From: Vreelandella zhuhanensis
GTDB taxonomy: Bacteria > Pseudomonadota > Gammaproteobacteria > Pseudomonadales > Halomonadaceae
Assembly (NCBI RefSeq): GCF_009793355.1
Contig: NZ_WTKP01000003.1
Location: forward strand, 62,001-126,000
Reading direction: 5' to 3'
DNA: 64,000 bases
Each line of letters opens with the position of its first letter. The first letter of the stretch is position 1. The notes under the pieces were generated by a model that ran no database searches, was not told the DNA's origin, and saw only the letters and a list, made by a program, of their open reading frames with translations. Shown here one piece after another: positions 61,660 to 64,000 of the stretch. The position numbers and the translations under genes are program-made.

Positions 61660-64000
61660 TTCCCCCCTCCCTTTACCGCCTGATAAACCGGCGCCAGCAA
61701 CCGCTGGGTCAGGCTGGCGAAATCGTATTCGGCAAAATCGTGACCGGCAGGGCTTTCCGGGTGACGGTTGGCTTCGGTCAGCGCCGAAAAACGCTGCCAG
61801 CGGTGCGCCAGGTAGGGGTTACGGGCGACTTCGCCGGAAGCGAAATCATCTCCCTCATAAGCCTTGGCGGCGGCGCGCCAGGCATCGCTCTGGGCATCGC
61901 TGTCCGGCGTGCCTTCCTTGGCCAGCCAGGCAAAAGCGGTGGCCGGTGCCAGAGGCAGCGGCATGCGCATACCAGACTGCCAGGTGGTGATCAGGCTCTC
62001 AAGATGCCGGCGAGCGGCTTCGGCTTCCAGCGGTGCCAGGGTGACGTTTCCTGCCTTAGAAAGAAGTTGCGTGGTCATGGGGCTTTCCAGGTTACCCGCC
62101 AAATGCGAAACCCAGGGACGCAGCAAGTGATGCCAGTGGTAGGTTTTTTTCTTGATCAGGCTGCTGCTGAGTAGCAGCAACCGGCAGCGGTTGCCGTGAC
62201 TATCGGTGCGTATGGCGTCCAGCCAGTCCTCCAGCGGTGGCGAGCCGGGGTGCGAATAATACACCGGCTGTGGTTCCTCCATGGCATGGGGCCACTCTTC
62301 CAGGGCGTTCGCGTAGTCCTCGAACAGCGCCGCCATGGGGTCGGCGAGCTGCTGGCGCATACGCTCGGCGAAGGCGCCCATGGCCAATACACCCTGGCCT
62401 TGCAGGCGTTCGAGTGTGTCGTGCAATGCCTGCTCACGCGGCTGGCCGTTGTCGATGGCGTGGCGCTGCGCCTGGATCAGGGTATCTTGCAGCTGCCAGT
62501 TTTCCAGGCCGTTCAGGGTGAAGGGTTCCTGGTCGAGGCTCAGGATATCCTGCTGTTCGAGGTAGATCTTGAGCCGGGTGGTGAAAAACGCCTTGGTCGG
62601 GTCGCGCAGAAAATTGCCCAGCTGGCTCAGCGTCAGGGGGTTATCCTGCTCGAAAGCGGCCAGAGGGCCTTCGGTTTCCGCGTCTTGCGAAAGCTTATTC
62701 GGAAGGTCGCTGAGTACCAGAGGATCGCTGTGTACCTCGCGCCATTCATGGGCATAGGTGATCAATCGCTGGGCGGCGACATCGCAAGCGGCGTGTTGCG
62801 CGGGGCTGGGGAAGTAGACACGGCTGAACGGCTGCAAGGGGTGTTCGGTGGTCAGGGCCGCGAGCAACGCTTCCCCGGCGTCTGCATCTGCCTGGCTGTC
62901 TCGCCAGCCCGCCTTGAGATGGTCGCGCAGCTGGCCGACCAGCACCGAAGGCGGCTTGTCGGAGTTATCCACGATGCTACGTCCCACCCAACTGAGATAG
63001 AACTGGTCACGCGCCGAAAGCAAGGCCTCCAGAAATAGGTAGCGGTCATCCTCGCGGCGCGAGCGATCGCCGGGGCGGTAGTCGACGTTCATCAGATCGA
63101 AATCCAGCGGGGGATGGCTTCTGGGGTAGTCGCCGTCGTTCATGCCCAGCAGGCAGACGCGCTTGAAGGGAATCGCGCGCATCGGCATCAGGGTGGCGAA
63201 GTTGACCGCCCCGGCCATGAAGCGCTGGGAGAGACTGTGCTCATCGATCTGTTCCAGCCAATGTTCGCGGACGATGGCCAGCGGCAGCTCATTCACTAGC
63301 CCGGCTTCCTCGGTGCTTTCCTGAAAACGTTGCAGGGCGTCTTCGAGCTGGGTCAGCATCAGGCTGTCGCGCGCGTCCTCGGCGCGAAAACAAGCTTCCA
63401 GTAGACCGCGCAAGCGCTGTGCCCACTGTTGGGCATCGCTCGGGCTCTGAAGCTTTTCCCACCAGTCCTCCAGCGTTTCGAGCAAACCGGCCAAGGCGCC
63501 GGCCAGGGCGGCTTCCAGGCCGCCGATATCATCGAAAGGCTCGATGCCTTGCCAGGCGCCGCTTCCGGCATTGCCCAGGGTGTAGCCCAACAGCAAACGG
63601 CGTAGGCCGAACGCCCAGGTGTTCTGTTCCATGCCCTCAGGCAGGTCCAGGTTGTGACGCTGGCCGCTGTGCAGCCCCCAGCGAATGCCGGCGCCTTGAA
63701 TCCAGCGCGCGAGAGTCGGGAGGTCACTTTCCTGGATACCGAAGCGTGCACGCAGTGCAGGTACCTCCAGCAGGTCCAGAAGCTCGCTCACCGACAGGCG
63801 CAGTTCGGGTAGGCGCAGCAGGGTTTCCAGGGCAATCAACAGCGGTAAACGGTGGCGGCTACCCTGGTCGGAAAGCGTAAAGGGAATATAGCGCGGGTCG
63901 TCGCGTTCGAGCCGGCCGAAGACCGCCCGTATATGCGGGGCATACTGGTCGATATCCGGCACCATCACGATGATGTCTCGGGGGCGCAACTCGGGGTCGC
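61656..64000 (-). CDS. recC: Exodeoxyribonuclease V gamma subunit RecC (partial)
   Basis: The visible 781 codons or so are the C-terminal two thirds of RecC, whose N-terminus lies beyond the right edge. The segment DPELRPRDIIVMVPDIDQYAPHIRAVFG (read across an internal TTG-Leu) matches the known RecC region upstream of the Chi-recognition tunnel. Others are GAVNFATLMPMRAIPFKRVCLLGMNDGDYPR and RREDDRYLFLEALLSARDQFYLSWVGRS. RecC is a helicase-like but inactive subunit that recognises Chi. The frame is open to base 64000. Its stop overlaps recB. Confidence 0.94.
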   Translation of the reverse strand, partial: DPELRPRDIIVMVPDIDQYAPHIRAVFGRLERDDPRYIPFTLSDQGSRHRLPLLIALETLLRLPELRLSVSELLDLLEVPALRARFGIQESDLPTLARWIQGAGIRWGLHSGQRHNLDLPEGMEQNTWAFGLRRLLLGYTLGNAGSGAWQGIEPFDDIGGLEAALAGALAGLLETLEDWWEKLQSPSDAQQWAQRLRGLLEACFRAEDARDSLMLTQLEDALQRFQESTEEAGLVNELPLAIVREHWLEQIDEHSLSQRFMAGAVNFATLMPMRAIPFKRVCLLGMNDGDYPRSHPPLDFDLMNVDYRPGDRSRREDDRYLFLEALLSARDQFYLSWVGRSIVDNSDKPPSVLVGQLRDHLKAGWRDSQADADAGEALLAALTTEHPLQPFSRVYFPSPAQHAACDVAAQRLITYAHEWREVHSDPLVLSDLPNKLSQDAETEGPLAAFEQDNPLTLSQLGNFLRDPTKAFFTTRLKIYLEQQDILSLDQEPFTLNGLENWQLQDTLIQAQRHAIDNGQPREQALHDTLERLQGQGVLAMGAFAERMRQQLADPMAALFEDYANALEEWPHAMEEPQPVYYSHPGSPPLEDWLDAIRTDSHGNRCRLLLLSSSLIKKKTYHWHHLLRPWVSHLAGNLESPMTTQLLSKAGNVTLAPLEAEAARRHLESLITTWQSGMRMPLPLAPATAFAWLAKEGTPDSDAQSDAWRAAAKAYEGDDFASGEVARNPYLAHRWQRFSALTEANRHPESPAGHDFAEYDFASLTQRLLAPVYQAVKGGGK

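Overview
The window looks like a chromosomal segment from a moderately halophilic gammaproteobacterium, most likely Halomonas or a close relative. This is judged from overall protein character and gene content: ast arginine catabolism, a TRAP transporter, a DUF3581 protein, an ArfB and a recC-recB-recD cluster without ptrA. The backbone is GC-rich. The centre, about 34.8-39.1 kb and parts of 43-49 kb, is clearly more AT-rich and looks like exchangeable surface-polysaccharide DNA.

Layout. 1-2.9 kb: end of astA, then astD-astB (succinyl pathway of arginine breakdown). 3-5.4 kb: nfeD-qmcA membrane-quality pair and a TRIC/UPF0126 membrane protein. 5.4-9.3 kb: a large AsmA-like envelope protein and a DUF3581 protein. 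9.4-15.7 kb: TRAP transporter, LysR regulator, mmsA and a peroxidase-related protein. 15.8-18.3 kb: a compact TPP riboswitch in front of a sodium:solute symporter, then CorA. 18.6-49.3 kb: a large capsule/exopolysaccharide locus. 49.3-55.7 kb: housekeeping and small genes (ogt, exoD-like, an oxidoreductase plus proline-racemase-family pair, arfB, a repeat-rich intergenic stretch, a Crp/Fnr regulator, a DUF1499 protein). 55.7-64 kb: recC(partial)-recB-recD on the minus strand.

How the polysaccharide locus works. A first block (phosphoglycosyl transferase, O-antigen ligase/polymerase family protein, a small membrane protein, Wzb phosphatase) precedes a long leader that carries an exact ops/JUMPstart core (GGCGGTAGCGTG), so the main operon is probably under RfaH control. 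The main operon holds Wza, Wzc, an ABC-type flippase in place of a Wzx, a Wzy-like polymerase, a WbpM/PglF-like dehydratase, an unusual NDK-like plus kinase-like protein, a uronate epimerase, UDP-glucose dehydrogenase and a PglC-like transferase. Next comes an AT-rich module: an asparagine-synthetase-like protein without the glutaminase cysteine, a PLP enzyme of the ACC-deaminase/D-cysteine-desulfhydrase type, and a GNAT-ATP-grasp fusion. A DegT aminotransferase, glycosyltransferases, a phosphoribosyltransferase-HAD-like protein and an acyltransferase follow. I infer that this module makes an amino-sugar decorated with an amino acid or amide; this is the best candidate for an undescribed pathway in the window.

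Other points that stand out: a 13-copy octanucleotide tandem array just upstream of a Crp/Fnr gene whose conserved N-terminus has no canonical start codon; a decayed second copy of the phosphoribosyltransferase gene; homopolymer tracts inside an acyltransferase and other polysaccharide genes; and many short tandem duplications through the polysaccharide locus. All functions are assigned by reading motifs, with no database search.
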